This document shows positions 36,046-47,925 of a DNA stretch of 64,000 bases, piece after piece. The notes under the pieces were generated by a model, which was not told the origin of the DNA, made no database searches, and was given only the letters and a program-made list of their open reading frames with translations. Each line of letters opens with the position of its first letter. Within the stretch, counting starts at the first letter, position 1. The stretch is from Acanthopleura granulata. Lineage: Eukaryota > Mollusca > Polyplacophora > Chitonida > Chitonidae. The translations under genes and the position numbers were made by a program. Where the stretch lies: contig JABBOT010000029.1 of the NCBI GenBank assembly GCA_016165875.1, forward strand, positions 558,001-622,000, given 5' to 3'.

Positions 36046-38475
36046 ATGTGTTTTCCTTAGACAAAGTTATACAATGGAATTGTCGAGATCTCAAGGTTAA
36101 TTTTATTGAAATAGCGCAGCTAGTTCAATCTTTTAATCCAGTTGACCTTTGTCTTCAGGAAACTCACCTGAAGACATCTGACAAAGATAAATTATCTCTT
36201 AAAAATTACACACTTTCTAGCACTTACTCTGAAGAAGAAGAGCGAGCTTGTAGCGACTCCCCTATTTTCGTGAATAATAATAAAACTCACAGCCCCATTG
36301 CTCTCGATGCTGAGCTTCAGGCTGTGGCAATCCGTGTTTCCTAATCGCAAACAATCACTTCATGTTCAGTTTATGCTCCTCCTCATTCTTCTTTGTTGCT
36401 GTCGCATAATTTAAAAGACCAACTGCCAACTTTATAAGTCGAGATTTTAATGCCCATAATCCCCTATAGGGTAGAAAGAACATGAATGATAAGGGCAGAA
36501 TAGTAGAAGATTTCTTTTCTAAAGATAAACTGTGTGATTGCAATGATGGTTCTAATACCTATTTACATCCAGGTAGTGGTTCATATTCTGCTATCGATTT
36601 CATTATCGCGGATTCATCACTCGTCCAGGATTTTTCTGGAACGTGTGTGTGTATGATGATCCCTGCTGTAGTGACCATTTTACTATTGTCCTAGAGCATC
36701 TCACTTCTATATCTTTAAAACGTGTAGCTAGGTGGAAGTTCAATAAAGTAGATTCAATGGCATTTGATCTCTTCTGTGAAGCTGACATCACTTCAGAGAA
36801 TCTCAATGCTCCAGACGATCCTTTGCTAAAGTTCAATGAACTTATATTAACAGCAGGCGATAGAAGTACACCTAAGACCTCGACAAATCCGAAATGCAAA
36901 AATAAACCCTGGTACGATAATGAGTGTCGCACAGCCATAAAGGGCCGTAAAAATGCCGAGCGCAGATTTAACCATTGTCCTGATAGAGATAATTTAAACC
37001 AAGCTCGAATACTTAGACCAAAAAGGCTGGTCGATTAATTAAGTTCAAAAGGAACTCTTGTTGGCGGATCTTTGTTTCACGTTTTACGTCAAAAACAGCC
37101 ATGCTTATGGTCTGGAAGAGACAAGGGTAAAAATAATAAAGTCAAAATTCAGCATTTAAATGATGGTGATAGTTTTCTAATTTCACCACGTGATACAGTC
37201 AATAAAACAGCTGAAACAATATCTGAGAAATCTTCATCTGAGAATTATTCTCCTGAATTTCAGCGCATTAAAAACCAGGAGGAAAAAAATAAATGGTCGA
37301 TATTTTTCGACCTCGAAAAGGTCCACGACACAACATGAAAATATGTTTTTTTCTATGGGTTTAAAAGTCGGTTTACCATTATTCATCTCTGAATTTTTAT
37401 CTGATTGCCAGTTTAAGGTGCCGGTGGGATCCACTCTGCCTGACTCTCATGAGCAAGAAATGGGTGTACCTATAGCAGCATTCTTTCTCCTACGCTGTTT
37501 AGCATCAAAGTAAATAGTCTCTGTAAAACTCTTACAACTGGTACAGAGGTTTCTTTACATGTAGATGATATCTTTATATGCTACCGTGCTAAAAATATGA
37601 TCAACAATTAGTGGCCACTGCAGCTTTGTCTCAGTAAAGTCGAGAAATGGGTAGTTACCAACGGTTTTAATTTTTCTACATCTAAAACCGTTGGTATGCA
37701 TTTTTGCAATAAACGGAAACTTAATTTGGACCCTGAACTTATATTCTGTGGTGAGCCAGTCAAGATTGCAGGAGAGAAAATAAATTATTAAGAGATTTTT
37801 TTTTGGATAGCAAATTATCTTTTATTCCCGTTATTAAAATGCTTAAAGCTAAATATAAAAAGGCCATCGATATAATGTCGTATACAACACCGACTGGGTA
37901 AATTTAAGAATCCGTTAATGTTAGAAATATTAGCCATTCATAGAAAGCTAATTAAAAGAGGTAAAGATATTATATTCTGGTGGATACCAAGTCATATTGG
38001 TATCCATGGAAATAGTCGTGGACAGGGAGGCGAAAGCTGAACTTAACAAAGCCACATCTAAGCTTAAATTTCCTTATACTGATTTTAAATCTAATATTCT
38101 TTTACACACACGTGGCCTTTGGCAGGGTGAATGGGACTTGTAGGTCCGCAGCAAACTGCATGCTATTCGCCCTGTCTTTGGATATAATTCCTATACTCTT
38201 GGTATGTCTTGTAGTGACGTAGTAGTTTTAACAAGTTGCCGTATTGGGCACTCTTGTCTAACACACAATTTTATCCTGGATGGGAGCAGTGCTCCTGAGT
38301 GTGCTGGATGTGATACGCAATACGCATCAAACATATCCTTGTTGACTGTGTACATTTTGCTCATACTCGGCAAGGATTCCACACGGTCAACTCCATATTT
38401 TACTTATTTGACAGGGTTGCTGGCGATGCTGTCATTGATTGCTTAAAATATATAGGCTTATATCCTAATATATAA
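36046..38475 (+). pseudogene. LINE ORF2 remnant of copy 4
   Basis: Endonuclease start KVIQWNCRDLKVNFIE and QETHLKTSDK (36060-36190), DFNAHNPL-like segment (36440), KPWYDNECRTAIKGRK (36905), an abbreviated RT with FFDLEKVHDTT (37300) and VDDIFICYRA (37560), and RNase H (WWIPSHIGIHGN near 37980). The C-terminal GMSCSD segment lies near 38200. Large internal deletions remove the fingers and part of the palm, and the region between thumb and RNase H. It has no coding capacity. Confidence 0.75.
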
Positions 38476-38735
38476 TTCCTTTTACATTATACATAGATAT
38501 TTAAGGTTTGTATATACATATTAGAATTTAAAAAATGATTGTGGATTTCAAGTTTTAGCCGAGGATTAGCTATTTCACGTGGTTTAAAACACTAAATGGT
38601 AGAATTGTTTTAATATCCCAACACAGTTGGAGGTATATAGAAACTTTTCCGCAGTTTCTTGTCATTTTTATAAGACTTTGCCCCCGTGGGGTTCCCGGGA
38701 GTGAAAAGAATAGGGCCCCAGTTCTCTAGGCAAGC

Positions 38736-38832
38736 TTGTCGTACGAGGCGACTAACCTAGGGCTCTCCCGTGTAGTCCCGGTGAATAGAATAGCTCCGCA
38801 GCCTCTCCGAGCTTGTCGTACAAAGCGACTAA
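38736..38832 (+). promoter_or_regulatory. Paired hairpins in the 5' UTR of copy 5
   Basis: TTGTCGTACGAGGCGACTAA at 38736-38755 and TTGTCGTACAAAGCGACTAA at 38813-38832, 77 bp apart. Confidence 0.55.
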
Positions 38833-39338
38833 AAGGGGCAACCTGTTTACCGTGGGTTGCGACCCGTGTTGGGGTAGGACGGGATCATGGTGGCTGAGGG
38901 CGGGTTCATCTTGCGAGATCCTCACGCCAAACACTCCACTTCGGCCCTTACTTCTCCAACGACGGGCGGTCGGATGGCCCGCTCCGATCAATCGGCTGGT
39001 CACGCCTTGCCTCTGCGTGGTTCCAAAACTTCTCTATATAAACACTCTTTAGAGAACAAATGATTTTTCTCAAATTTCGTTTGTGGGATTGCGTTTGAGG
39101 CGGTGGCTGTAGGGTCACTCAAGTAGTCCGTGTCTAATGTGCAACCTCCTTCATTGGGTGGGTGATGGAGGAGCTCGGGTGGGGAATGGGGTGTGCATAC
39201 TAAGGCCATCTATTTGAGTATACCATATGTGGAATCCTTGGTGTCTTTGCTGCTGGGTATCCCAGGTTCAGGCATCGCCCTTGTTGGCACTCCGTGGTAG
39301 GTGGGGAACACGTGGGGTTAATTCCAAATTGTTTACTA

Positions 39339-40660
39339 TGAATCCCATAAATCTTTCAAAAAATGTCTCCAATATTCGACCGTGTCAGCCAATCTCAGGT
39401 ATTGATAAAAAGAGAAAGCTGGAGGCTTTATCAGTTCCCCTAGACATTGGACAGGAAAGTTGGCCGACTTTTATTGTTCTCTCAACAAAGAGTGAACAAA
39501 AGTCGGCCTCTAAAATACATCCTTTTCTTTTGAAGAGGGCTTTGGAGGGTGCAGCAGGCACTTTAAAAAATGTTTAAAAGCTGCGATCCGAAGACATTCT
39601 TATCAAATGTTTCCGGAAACAATAATCAAACCATTTATTATAACTAAACAAAATTTCCGATATATCTGTTTTTACATCCCCTCACAATACCCTGAACAGT
39701 TGTCAGGGAATAATACGTGACAGGGATGGGGATATTTTCGACATATCTGAAGAGGAAATCTGTACAGAATTAAAACCACACAGTGTTGTCAGAGTGAAAC
39801 GTTTCACAACAAAAAGAGCTGGCAACATTTTCAAATTAAACACATACCTGCTGACATTTAATACCACCTCTCTACCATCATATATCTACATTGGCCCGTA
39901 TAGGGTTAATGTCGATTTATACATACCTAACCCAATACGGTGTTTTACTTCCCAAAAACTTGGTCATGGCAAAGGCCAATGTAAAAATAAGCTGGTTTGT
40001 TTCAGATGCGGCAGTGAAGGTCATGATGGTTTTGACTGCAGCAGCACAGTTAAGTGCTGCAATTGCGGCCGCAATCACATGGCCTCCTCTAAGGACTGTT
40101 CTCTTTTCATTAAAGAAAAGCAAATAATCACTTTAAAAACTAAAAACAACATTTCCTATCAGGAAGCCCGCAAATTGGACTCACTTTCGAGTACGACACC
40201 GCAGACTTCGTTTGCCAATGTAGTCAAACGAGCTGCAACATCTGTTGCAACTCAAACTTCCTTGACTTGGCCCATTGGAAACGACAAACCTAACCCGATC
40301 GCTGTGGAACGTTCAGCTCAACTTGAACGGAACTCCTGCTCAAACCAGACAATGACAGTACAAGAAATAAAACCAGTAAACAATGCAAAACAAACTGATA
40401 AACCTGAACCTCAGCCCTCTAAAAATCATAACGACAAAAACAAGTCCAAAACTACAACTCCAAGTAGTAATATTAAAACCAGTAAACCGAGTGGCCCAAC
40501 AGAGCGGCTGTCTAAAGCCACTTGAGATCCTGTCCAAACATTTAACAGGTTTGGATCGTTGGAGGACGTTGTCCCTTCAACATCAGATGCGGATGTGATG
40601 GATACATCACCCGCACCAGCGAGATCTTCCAGCCGATCTCCAAATAAGGGTCGTCCCCGG
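39339..40660 (+). pseudogene. LINE ORF1 of copy 5
   Basis: From the ATG at about 39339 (MNPINLSKNVSNIRP) the frame is open to a TAA near 39575. Several changes follow, then a long open part (39794-40525) with the knuckles. The first knuckle is CFTSQKLGHGKGQC, again with serine for cysteine. A TGA lies at the RLSKAT segment (about 40523). The 3' end is lost in the deletion at 40660. Confidence 0.8.
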
Positions 40661-41699
40661 CTCCTCTCTCTTCATAAATAACAATATTATCCACAGTCCT
40701 GTTGCTCTGGATAGAGAGCTTCAGGCTGTGGCCGTTCGTGTCTCATTGTCTAAGACAGTCACTTTGTGTTCGGTTTATACTCCTCCCAACACTTCTTTGT
40801 CAGGTTTACAGTTGCATAATTTGAAAGAACAATTACCTACACCGTTCATAATAATGGGCGATTTTAATTCCCATAACCCCTTATGGGGAAGTAACAGCAT
40901 AAATAATAAGGGCAAGGTAGTAGAAGACTTTTTAACCAAGGAGGAACTGTGTTATTTCAATGATGGTTCTAATCCTCATTTGCATGCGGGTAACGGCATC
41001 TATTCTGCTATCGATCTCACTATCATCGATCCATCACTTCTCCTGGATTTTTCTTGGAGAGTGCATGAGGATCTTTGTGGTAGTGACCATTTTCCTATTA
41101 TTCTAGACCATGTCAATTCTAATTCTTTAGAACGTGTAGCTAGGTGGAAGTTCGATAAAGCAGATTCAATGGCATGTGAGATGTTCTGTGAGGCTGATAT
41201 CACTCCACAGACTCTCAATGCAGCAGATCACCCAATATTTAAATTTAATCAGCTTATATTACGAGCTGCAGATAGAACTATCCCTAAGACCTCGACCAGT
41301 CCAAAATCCAAAAGTAAACCCTGGTACGACAATGACTGTCGTAAAGCCATAAAGGACCGTAAAAGGGCCGAACGTATATTCATTCATTGTCCTACTGATA
41401 AAAATTTAAACCAGGTTCGTATTCTTGCAGCTAAGGCTCGTCGATTACTTAAGTCCAAGAGACGATCTTGCTGGCGGAACTTTGTTTCAGGCATTACGTC
41501 CAAAACACCTATGCGTAAGGTCTGGAACATGATTCAGAAACTAAAGGGTAAAAATAACAAAGCAAAAGTCTAGTACTTGAAAGATGGAGATAACATACTA
41601 ACTTCTCCATCTGATATGGCTAATAAATTAGCGGAATCAATCTCTAAAAAATCTTCTTCTGAGAATTATACTTCACAATTTCAGCATATCAAAAACTAA
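40661..41699 (+). pseudogene. LINE ORF2 endonuclease remnant of copy 5
   Basis: An open stretch of 281 codons (40728-41573) encodes the middle and end of the APE endonuclease (MGDFNSHNPLWGS, GSDHFPIIL) and the basic linker KPWYDNDCRKAIKDRKRAER. It lacks the N-terminal WNCRGL and QETH segments, so it could not be catalytic. It stops at TAG (41571) and then runs into the deletion at about 41697. Confidence 0.8.
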
Positions 41700-42177
41700 A
41701 AATATAAATTTTATTTTCATACATACTCGTGATAAAACTTCCATAATATGCTGATTTTTCGAGTTTTAACTGTTTTGGTTTTCTTACCTTATTTTAATCA
41801 TGTCCGTACGTTTTTGGTTTGTTTTTAATGTTCTCATGTCACCATCGAAAACCTGAACTGTCTCGTGTTTCCACCTTGTTCTCGCCACGATATACCTGAG
41901 ATATTGCCGATGTGGCGTTAAGCCATAATGATTCATTCATTCATTCCAAAATAAATATTTCTCATAGAATTCCTTTGGTGTGCTGGTTTTCGAGTTTTAA
42001 CTGTTTTGGTTTTCTTACCTCATTTTAACCCACGTCCGAGCATTTTTGTTTTCTTTTTAATGTTCTCATGTCACTATCGAAAACCTGAACTGTCTCGTAT
42101 TTCCACCTTGTTCTCGCCACGACATGGCTGAGATATGGCCGATGTGGCGCTAAGCCATAATCATTCATTCATTCATT
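41700..42177 (+). repeat. Tandem pair of LINE 3' UTRs, each with an ATTC tail
   Basis: Unit 1 (about 41700-41946) and unit 2 (about 41947-42177) both contain TGCTG...TTTTCGAGTTTTAACTG, GAAAACCTGAACTGTCTCGT and the GATGTGGCGYTAAGCC terminus, each ending in ATTCATTCATT. Only one target duplication pair encloses both. The units differ at several positions, so unit 2 is not a simple recent copy of unit 1. Confidence 0.88.
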
Positions 42178-42190
42178 ATAAGACTTTGCC

Positions 42191-42526
42191 ACCACTATCC
42201 AGTTTTCTTATTTATCTGATTACGTCCTGTTACCAAATGGAAATTATTTCTAATTCTGTGTGGTTACACCTGTGCCTCTGGTTATTTTAGATTATGGACG
42301 GCTCTGATGACACAAAAGTCTCACACATGGGAAAGCCTAATGCTTATCCCATAGAATCACAACTATTTCAGTTTTGTAGGGAGAATAAAACCCTGAGATA
42401 AAAGGATCGGGTTTAATCCTTTACGTGCGACAATGTGCAAACTAATATACCGTCGTCCCTGTTCTTGCTTTACTTTCTATGCTGTAGCCTTTCATGCCTA
42501 AATATACCCCTGGCATTGCCTGAAAT
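42191..42526. other. Remainder of copy 4 3' UTR and unassigned spacer
   Basis: The first 50 or so bases (CAGTTTTCTTATTTATCTGA, TTACGTCCTG) resemble the LINE 3' UTR and continue copy 4. The rest is unassigned. Confidence 0.45.
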
Positions 42527-43570
42527 CAATGAATGAATGAATGATTATGGTTTAACGCCACATCAGCAATATGTCAGCCATATTGTGGCTCAAACGTGCT
42601 CAAACCAGGAAGCCGTGAATAGTTATCAACATGATGTAATGATCATTCAAAATAAAAACAAAACAGATGCACATTTGGAAAAACAGTTAAAAAAACTAAA
42701 TGTCAGTTAAAAGTCGAAATTCACCGTTGTTTTATAATTTATAAAACTTTACTTTATATAAACAATATCCTACGATATAGGACAACAGCATTGAAAAAAT
42801 TGATGATAGCATCGCCAGGAATGCTGTTAATTAAGTCAAATATAAAATCCACTGTGTATAGCCAATGCCCCATATGAGCAGGATATGTCTGATGCCGTAT
42901 TGCGCATCACATCCGCCACACTCGGGAGCACTGCTCCCATCCAGATTAAAATTGTGTGTTAAAAATGTTAAAACAACTTGGTCTCTACGAAAACTACCTT
43001 GAGTGTAGGAAAAATAACCAATGCCATACACGACGAATATATTTAGAAATTTTTGACCCATCATGCGGGATTTGGAAAGTAGATATATATTTATGTAGGA
43101 TAACTTTCTCTTCCCCGTCTACGACTGTGTATAAATGGATACCAACATAACTTGGTATCCAACAGAATATAATTTATTGACCTATTTTCTATGAACGATC
43201 AATATTTCAAAAATAATTTGATTTTTAAATTTATTATTTCCAATTTTAAAAAGGCGGAATAACGAGTCACTGCATATCACTGGTGATTGGGCATACCCAG
43301 AAGAAACATATTATAAGGCCGGGAGTATAGCTTTGGCCTCATTGGTTGGAAGATGGTGAGAAGTGACCCACTGTTCTAAGACAGGCGCAGCCACAATTCT
43401 GTCCCTATTCTTTGACCCGTCAGAACATATACATTCATATTCCGGATAATTAGTCCTAATTTCACCGAAACTTTGCCGAATTATAAGATTATTTGTATCT
43501 GATTTTTTTTTATGTTGACGTAGATCGAATATTAAACTGGAATGTGGAAGAAGTCAGGAAGGAGACTCTG
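42527..43570 (-). mobile_element. Old LINE copy M3, 3' part
   Basis: It starts with GAATGAATGAATGATTATGG, the complement of the tailed 3' end. The minus strand then carries the ORF2 C-terminus (SSAPECGGCDAQYGIRHILL near 42900-42960, the Cys/His motif), the SHVGIHGN-type RNase H block (43110-43160) and the RNase H core back to the N-terminal part of that domain (43260-43570). It is interrupted at about 43571 by a Tc1-like pseudogene. Confidence 0.85.
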
Positions 43571-44690
43571 CAAAATAGCTGAGACAGAACAGGAAACAGG
43601 TTTGGGGTCAGCTTGGGAAATTCCACATTTCAGTAGCGTATATGTTCGCAGTTTGCCTGCTGCACTGCTATACATTGTCCACGTATAAACATGATGAGAT
43701 CAGGTTCGAAGTGGAAGTCGCCAACCAAGACGCCGGTCGTGGATATCCCACAGATGTTCATTTTGGGACAGATCAGGGGAATACGCTGGCCAGTCGAGTA
43801 CTTCAACGTTTTCGGCCTGTAAAAATGCTCTGCATACAGCAGCAACATGTGTGCAACAGATGTGAGGACAAGTGGGTGGAGGATTGCTCACGGTATCTTA
43901 CTGCGCTAAAGTTACCGTCGATGAAATGAAGTTGATTGCGATATCCATGACTTCTCACCCCCCCAAACAAGTACCCCACCACCGTCATATTGCACCCTAC
44001 ACCCGAAGGAGGCGTCGGCATTGCTCTCCCCGTCTTGTCGCCTCCCTTCGTCTCTGTGTAGATGAAAACGGGATTCATCTGAAAACATAACACGCCGCCA
44101 TCGTTTGAAAGGCCAACGAACATGAAAATAAACCCAGTCGCGTCGACCAGAGGTAAAGTCTATACCCTGGAGTGGTCTACGGTCTAATTCGCTTTTCTTA
44201 GGCGATTTCGAATGGTTTGACTGGAAATCCGGTTATTGTGGAGCCCGACTCTCTCATTAGTTGTGACAGGGGCAGGCCTGAAACGGTTGCGGAGGTGGAG
44301 GAAGCAAATATGGCAATCTTTGTCGGGGTCGTTACACGCGGTAGGCGGGCGTGTGAGTGATTAGTTGTCGTCCCGAGTTCTTCATGGAACCTTCTGAGAC
44401 AACTATTCGTTGACACATGAACGTTAACAGCTCTTATGGGTCATGGCATAGTTGAGCATACCAAGGGCGCGCTCACGTTGCTTTTGTAACATCTCTGACA
44501 TCGTGCCTTTGACAGACCTTTTTACTGTACGAGAAGCCTTTTGTCCGCCTGAGGGTAAGGAGTGCCAAGGAAGACTTCACGGATCGCTGAAGACTACAGA
44601 TAGGACCACACCTGTCTGACTGGTCAAAATGGTGAATAGGCTTAAAATCGACAGCCGTTTGGTTTTGGTATCCCTCGGTACTTGACGATA
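43571..44690 (-). pseudogene. Tc1/mariner-family transposase pseudogene inside M3
   Basis: A DNA-transposon transposase, which would excise and reinsert its element by a DDE reaction. On the minus strand the start MSEMLQKQRERALGML (from 44501) is typical of Tc1-like proteins. It is followed by an HTH-region remnant with RLPRVTTPTK (near 44350), the first catalytic block (SDESRF, readable in a shifted frame near 44070), GNFSAVRYRE (near 43900) and HVAAVCRAFL (43840). The last acid block is VLDWPAYSPDLSQNEHLWDI (about 43750-43810). The segment that should hold the second catalytic aspartate (QDNARPH-type) is missing. Several frameshifts occur. I could not identify terminal inverted repeats, so the ends are approximate. 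Confidence 0.75.
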
Positions 44691-47600
44691 TAAATTAAAA
44701 ATCACGATATAAATTAAGTAAAACTGATCGGTCATCACCCCGATCGGTGCCAGACGCGATAATTATTACATGGAGAATCACTGTGCAATTAGCTTTCAGC
44801 ATTTTAATTTTGGGTATGAAAGATAAATTACTCTCAAATATTGCCCCTAATATTTTATTTCCACAACAATTTCAACTGATTCATCACAAAGTTTAAGCTC
44901 CGAATCTAAATCAGTTTTCCACTTATTACAAAACTGCATAACCACGTTTTTACGCGTAGAAAATCCAAAACCGTTGGCAACTGCCCATTTCTGGATCTTG
45001 TTGGTGCAAAGATACAGTTGACGCTCGATATTCATATTTTTAGGGCGGCGGCATACGAAAAGGTCAGCAACACATCTGTGGTAGAAGTTGGGTACCAGGA
45101 TAATGCACGTCTCCGTCTACGACGGGGGAAAATTACCAGTTATACAAATATAATCAAGGAAGTCGAAGAGAGAGCTTCAAGTAACTAACATGGTAAATGG
45201 TTCAGAAGCGTTATCAGGAACATACGCAGTATCTTGTGCCCTTTTCACTGAAACTTTATTCCCCAATGGGAAAAGATGGATCATAATCTTCTAAATTCTT
45301 AAAACGAAAGGCAATTTCATTTTTTTCTTTTGGCTTTAAATATGTTAATGCTCAGTAGTGTCATTCTGAGCGCAAGAGTTCTGGGACATTGTTTCAGATA
45401 GTTTATTCGCTGTATCAGGTAGAGTAGTTATTGCAGTATTACCATTTCAAATGCTGAAATTTTGCTTAATTATGTTTCTCCATAAGCTTCTCAACCATGT
45501 TCCAGACCTTATGCTTGGATGCTTGGACTTAATTAATTGTCGAGTTTTAGCCCTAAATATATGAATCTGGTTTAAATTATTCTCATTAGGCGCTGATAAA
45601 AATTTCACTCTGTTTTTTTACGGTCCTTAATGGCTTTGCGACAGTCATTATCATTCAGGGTTTTCTTTTGAATTTTGGATTTGTCGAGGTCTTAGGTATG
45701 GTCCTATCACCTGCTTTTAGTATAAGTTCATTAAATTTTAGCAAAGGGCCATCTGCAACATTCTGTGGAGTGATGTCAGCCTCACAGAACATCTCAAAGG
45801 CCACCAAGTCTGTTTTATCCAACTTCCAAATTCTTATACGTTTCAAAGAATTAGAAGTGAGGAGTGACCTTCCAAGAAAAATCCGGGAAAAAGTGAGACC
45901 CGTGATAGTGAAATCTTCTACTATTATGCCCTTATCATTTATATTATTACTGCCCTATAGAGTGTTATGGGCATTAAAATATTTCCTTGTTATAAAACGA
46001 TTTGGCAGTTGCTTGAATTATGCCACTGCGAAAGTCACAAAGAAGAAATCGGAGATATACACTAATTCCGTAGTGAATGCAACAGAGATTTGAATAATAT
46101 TATTATTCACGAAGATAGAAGAGCCACCAAAAACCCGCTCTACCTCATAAGTGCTATGAAGTGTGTAATTTTTCAGACATATCTCACCGTTGTCACGGGT
46201 CTTACGGTGAGTTTTCTGGCGACAAAGGGCAATTGGATTTAAAGAGTGAACTAACTGTTATTTAGAGGGACGCTCTGTATTGCCCTCTTTTTTCCACAGT
46301 TTTAGATTTATTAATTTTCCCTGCAATAGCACTATGCTCACCTGCTCAGGTGGACGTTTTAGTTGTTTTTCTAGGGGTTACATGTGGTGATGACTGAGTT
46401 GAAGTGGTGTTTTGAATAGGAAAACTGGATGATGTATCAAGGAAGCCGGCACAGAGCTCTATGCCCCCTGATAGGAGATCTTGTTTTTGGCTATAAGGGT
46501 GATAATCTGCTTCTCTGTTTTATACATCGGACACTCACAGGAAGAGTCCATGTGATCTGCGTTGCAATTAAAACACTTCGCAATGTTTTTGCAATCTTAC
46601 TCATGCATTGGCCCCTACCGTGTCCGAATTTATGACATGTGAACCACCGACTAGGATTTGGTTTAAAGATCTCCACTCGGGCAATGTGCGGGCCAGAAAG
46701 GATAGACGATGGTAGTGTTGTTTTATCAAAATTTAGCACATGTGTGTTAGGTTAAATAATTTTACCGTCTCCTTTGGACGTGAAACGTTTAACGTTGCTT
46801 ACGCCTTGAGGTTTTAACTCCTTGAAAATGTCCTCCTCCGATAGATCACCCAATTCACCAACCCGGTCTTGAATTACCCTTTTGCAACTGTTCAGTGAGT
46901 TTTGGGGCTAATCAAAAACCGGGACATCAACGACTTCATGAAGTGACATTAAATTACTGCTTTGATATCATCGGGTAACATTCAATCAGAACATCATCAG
47001 ATCGTAATTTTTTCCAGCTCTTTAACTTCCACCCTTGAAAAGCTTTACCAAGGGTTGTTGCTTTGATTTTTTCAGCAGGTTTTTCAGGGTTTTTGGTAGT
47101 TAATATTACAAACGCTGGGAAGTTTTCAGAAAAATATCCGTCACGTAAAACATCACTTTTCCTCTTTCTTGCACTGCTCAAAGCAGGTTGAGAGGAGGAA
47201 ATAAGTAGGTTCTTCTGAGTATTACAATTTTTGACAGACATAATTCACATGCTTGGTTGATTGAGCACTCGTGTTCCCCCACACGACAAAGGCGATGTCT
47301 GAACCTGGGGATACCCAGCAGGAATCACACCAAGGATTCCACGGAAGGTGTACTCAGATAGACTGCCTAGATATATTCAGCAAGTTTTCACCAGCACTTT
47401 CTTGTTCTAGCAAGAAGGTCACGCATGACACACGCACTGCCTTACTGACCCATCGCCTCAAACAATAGTCCTCAAACTAAATTGAGAAGTAACACTAATT
47501 TTCTACAGGATGATGATGTTAATGAAAACTTGGAACTACCAAGAGGCAAGGGTCTGGCCAGCCGATTGACTGAACCGGGTCCATCCGACCGCCCGTCCAT

Positions 47601-47850
47601 AGAGAAGTAAAAACCGAAGTGGAGAGTTGCGCCGAGAGGGCCTCGCGACACCGACCTGCCCTCAGCCACCGGGATCTCTTCCTTCCCCGTTACGGGTGGC
47701 AACCCACGGCAAACAGGTGGCTCCCCAGTTACCTCTCACACATATCGAGGAGACGTCTATTCTATTCACCTGACCCACACGGAGAGCTCTAGGTCGCCTT
47801 TAATGATGAGCTTGCCTATAAGCTTGAGGTCATATTCGTCTCACACCAGG
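44691..47850 (-). mobile_element. Old LINE copy M3, 5' part
   Basis: Minus-strand continuation of M3. It contains RT thumb (MNIERQLYLCTNKIQKWAVA at 45035 downwards), damaged RT with a deletion around 45040-45170, endonuclease linker and endonuclease (45650-46270), ORF1 (46270-47241) and 5' UTR (47242-47850). The outer 5' UTR hairpin motif is eroded. The 5' UTR still matches the young copies around the CCCAGCAGGAA and TTCCACGG blocks. The segment between thumb and RNase H is lost, probably at the Tc1 insertion. Confidence 0.83.
46280..47241 (-). pseudogene. LINE ORF1 remnant of M3 (older subfamily)
   Basis: The ATG at 47241 starts MSVKNCNTQKNLLISSSQPA, giving 95 open codons that include a KSDVL...FVILTTK block equivalent to the KLEAL...FIVLSTK block of the young ORF1. 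Further on are VEIFKPNPSRWFTCHKFGHG (46660 downwards; first knuckle with both cysteine positions altered to WFTC) and a degraded second and third knuckle. Frames are broken. It shows that the leader of the older ORF1 differs from the young NLSKNVSN leader. Confidence 0.75.
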
Positions 47851-47925
47851 CGATTCTGCGGAGGTGGCACAAGTGAAATATTCTTGAATACGTTGTAAAA
47901 CACAAATCAAATAAATAATTGCGTT
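47851..47925 (+). mobile_element. SINE 3' tail fragment
   Basis: GTGAAATATTCTTGAATACG, TAAAACACAAATCAAATAAA and a TAAATAA tail match the SINE 3' end, directly beyond the M3 5' end. Confidence 0.65.

Larger units (their letters stand above)
34120..38670 (+). mobile_element. Old LINE copy 4, plus strand, extensively decayed
   Basis: The 5' end CATGTGGGGTTCCCGC and GAAAAGAATAGGGCCCCAG match the 5' UTR of the young copies, followed by degraded hairpin motifs and a full set of ORF remnants. ORF1 knuckles of the FRCAEAGH type group it with M2. Its 3' UTR is split by copy 5 at 38670 and resumes at 42178 or later, up to about 42240. No ATTC tail is visible. Confidence 0.82.
38682..42177 (+). mobile_element. 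Young LINE copy 5, internally deleted, with a doubled 3' UTR
   Basis: Flanked by ATAAGACTTTGCC at 38671-38683 and 42178-42190, a perfect 13-bp target duplication within the 3' UTR of copy 4. It carries a full 5' UTR, ORF1, and ORF2 up to HIKN. It then jumps to the 3' end, losing about 2.4 kb (all of RT and RNase H). A second deletion of about 250 bp at 40660 fuses late ORF1 to the endonuclease and removes the TAATG junction. Two 3' UTR units follow in tandem before the right duplication. Confidence 0.92.
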
